Origin: JAXJYR01 sp964593515
GTDB lineage: Bacteria; Bacillota_I; Bacilli_A; Erysipelotrichales; Erysipelotrichaceae
Direction of reading: 5' to 3'
Length of the DNA stretch: 5,762 bases
Assembly (NCBI GenBank): GCA_964593515.1
Contig: CAZQJH010000095.1
Span: 1 to 5,762 of the forward strand
The translations under genes were made by a program, and so were the position numbers. Positions 5,700 through 5,762 of this stretch are shown piece after piece. Below the pieces are notes generated by a model that was not told the DNA's origin, did not search any database, and saw only the letters and a program-made list of their open reading frames with translations. Numbering within the stretch: the first letter of the stretch is position 1; every line of letters begins with the position of its first letter.

Positions 5700-5762
5700 T
5701 TTTAATTAAGTTCCCTTAAATATATATGAAAATATTAAAAGATTACATTTAGATACTTGAAT
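5700..5762 (+). other. Downstream edge, no gene recognised
   Basis: AT-rich sequence after the second small gene. A short TTAAG-TTCC-CTTAA hairpin (5706-5719, 5-bp stem) is visible but has no T-run after it, so it is not a convincing terminator. No promoter or start codon with a ribosome site can be supported before the window ends. Confidence 0.5.

Noticed and set aside
5706..5719. Small hairpin after the second small gene as a terminator
   Set aside because: Only a 5-bp stem and no downstream T-run.

Overview
The window is strongly AT-rich (about 30% GC by eye) and uses TAA/TAG stops, TGG for Trp, strong AGGAGG-type ribosome binding sites and TATAAT -10 boxes. This fits a low-GC Firmicute. 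The Asn/Asp-rich secreted proteins and codon choice suggest a gut Erysipelotrichales/Coprobacillus-like or clostridial genome, but no marker gene in the window proves the taxon.

The layout is two tandem copies of one two-gene cassette, all on the + strand. Cassette 1 has an extended -10 promoter (42-50), a 763-aa secreted multidomain protein (83-2374), a 41-aa small protein (2393-2518) and a perfect 12-bp stem-loop terminator (2531-2568). Cassette 2 has its own extended -10 promoter (2619-2627), a 963-aa paralogue (true start 2665, not the upstream in-frame ATG at 2599) and a 43-aa small protein (5568-5699) homologous to the first one. The last 63 bases hold no recognisable gene. The first 13 bases look like the 3' half of the same kind of terminator, so a similar cassette may lie just upstream.

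Both large proteins have a signal peptide with a signal peptidase I type site after Ala28. Three diverged repeats with the look of F5/8 type C (discoidin, galactose-binding-like) beta-sandwiches follow, and then a conserved ~180-residue C-terminal module that I cannot name. The second protein has one extra, more canonical F5/8C domain inserted between repeat 3 and the C-terminal module. Neither protein shows an enzyme domain, LPXTG signal, transmembrane anchor, SLH or dockerin module. An extracellular glycan or host-surface binding role is therefore the best inference.

The most interesting element is the small downstream protein of each cassette. Both copies begin MKYE, align without gaps for 24 residues up to a shared Ser-Asn-Gly, continue into a Gly/Asp/Glu-rich tail containing GEG, and share W-x-x-aromatic-aromatic at or near the end. 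Each start codon lies 7 nt after a GGTGA ribosome binding site within 20 nt of the large gene's stop codon. The arrangement (conserved head, variable Gly-rich tail, duplicated together with its secreted partner) suggests a functional pair. It is compatible with a peptide precursor, but no maturation or export enzyme is present in the window.
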